A stretch of DNA of 64,000 bases. Origin: JAMHWF01 sp035911095. GTDB lineage: Bacteria > Pseudomonadota > Gammaproteobacteria > Burkholderiales > Burkholderiaceae_C. Below the pieces are notes generated by a model that had not been told where the DNA came from, did not search any database, and saw only the letters and a list, made by a program, of their open reading frames with translations. The stretch lies in NCBI GenBank assembly GCA_035911095.1, contig JAMHWF010000077.1, forward strand, positions 248,001 to 312,000, read 5' to 3'. Positions within the stretch are counted from its first letter, which is position 1, and every line of letters starts with the position of its first letter. A program made the position numbers and the translations under genes. Below are positions 63,612 to 64,000 of the stretch, one piece after another.

Positions 63612-64000
63612 GCGGCTACTTTTTCACGAAGTTCGCCGCTCGATGAGTACCCGCATTTTTTTTCAACGGGGCTTGACTTATCCCCAAAACGGGACGAGCG
63701 ACGAGTGTCACAGCATTCGTGTTGCAGTGCAACATGATCGCGGGCCTCGCTTTTCGTAAGTCATTGATTTCATTGATCGTTCGCCCCTGCCCAGAAAGCG
63801 GGCAACGAACCGCGACGCCAAGCCGATCAAGCAGTTAGCGGCGCTGTGGGCAGGTTGCTCACAAAGTTGTCCACAGTTTGAGTGGAAAGCTCGCAAAGTC
63901 CTGTCGAATCATCGACTTACGGGGCGTCATTGAAGTGAAACAGAACTTTCACGGGTAAGTGGCAGTGATTCGGTGGATGTCGAGGTGACGGCTGGCGCCC
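63612..64000 (+). other. 389-base lower-GC non-coding region with DnaA-box-like sequences
   Basis: No convincing gene is present; the only ORF of note (63708-63896, minus) has no recognisable protein. Two near-DnaA boxes occur: TTATCCCCA at 63678-63686 and TTGTCCACA at 63867-63875, each one base from TTATCCACA. A poly-T tract lies at about 63657-63663. GTTGC and GCAAC arms around AGT form a palindrome at 63721-63733. Base composition is clearly lower in GC than the rest of the window. Confidence 0.45.

Noticed and set aside
63708..63896. 62-codon minus-strand ORF after hemE
   Set aside because: No recognisable protein features and it covers the AT-rich region with DnaA-like boxes and a palindrome; coding is unlikely.

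Overview
The window is 64 kb of very GC-rich chromosome (roughly 70% by eye) from a betaproteobacterium, most likely a Burkholderiales member near Rubrivivax, Leptothrix or Methylibium. This rests on gene order (ilvE end, CHCC zinc-finger protein, waaF; atpIBEFHAGDC with hemE nearby), on protein sequences of typical Burkholderiales type, and on an intergenic element of a kind I associate with this group. Almost all DNA is coding. Long antisense ORFs are frequent but are GC-skew shadows.

Layout: 1-5.4 kb holds housekeeping genes (ilvE end, zinc finger, waaF, purU, NTF2-like, YheT hydrolase, a conserved unknown, a membrane-anchored diheme cytochrome c). 5.5-12.5 kb is a tripartite RND efflux system (outer-membrane lipoprotein, pump, adaptor) with a divergent TetR repressor and an AcrR-like operator between them. 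12.5-27.2 kb contains a dispersed set of genes that looks like an undescribed biosynthetic locus: a creatininase-family amidohydrolase, a GTP cyclohydrolase II with an extra N-terminal domain, a RibD-type reductase, a pterin-synthase-like protein with an altered zinc site, an alcohol-dehydrogenase-like protein, a glycosyltransferase-methyltransferase fusion, a CDP-alcohol phosphatidyltransferase, a YceI protein and a membrane sulfatase-like protein. A Fur-controlled TonB receptor and a lower-GC insert (YCII, a small protein, HD hydrolase, SRPBCC) interrupt it.

27-33.5 kb has a lipoprotein, an FkbM methyltransferase, a DUF3014 protein, tRNA-Arg(CCG), the ABC-F ATPase uup and an unknown protein. 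33.7-41.1 kb has hemP with a Fur-like box, a MocR regulator divergent from a DMT exporter across a perfect palindrome, then a tightly overlapping operon (racemase, aminotransferase, PhzF, VOC) and a GNAT acetyltransferase. 41.2-42.4 kb is an orphan Rhs C-terminal fragment with a small downstream ORF. 42.5-47 kb has a patatin, then a possible sugar-oxidation set (PQQ-type dehydrogenase, aldose epimerase, SMP-30 lactonase). 47.2-50.1 kb is a periplasmic thiol-redox pair (redoxin and DsbD-like).

50.4-57.8 kb is the complete F1Fo ATP synthase operon ending in a clear terminator. Hairpins flank atpE, and a repeat-like spacer separates atpA from atpG. The rest is an SGNH-like protein, two TPM-domain proteins with LemA, a Rossmann protein, hemE, and a 389-bp lower-GC non-coding tail with DnaA-box-like sequences.
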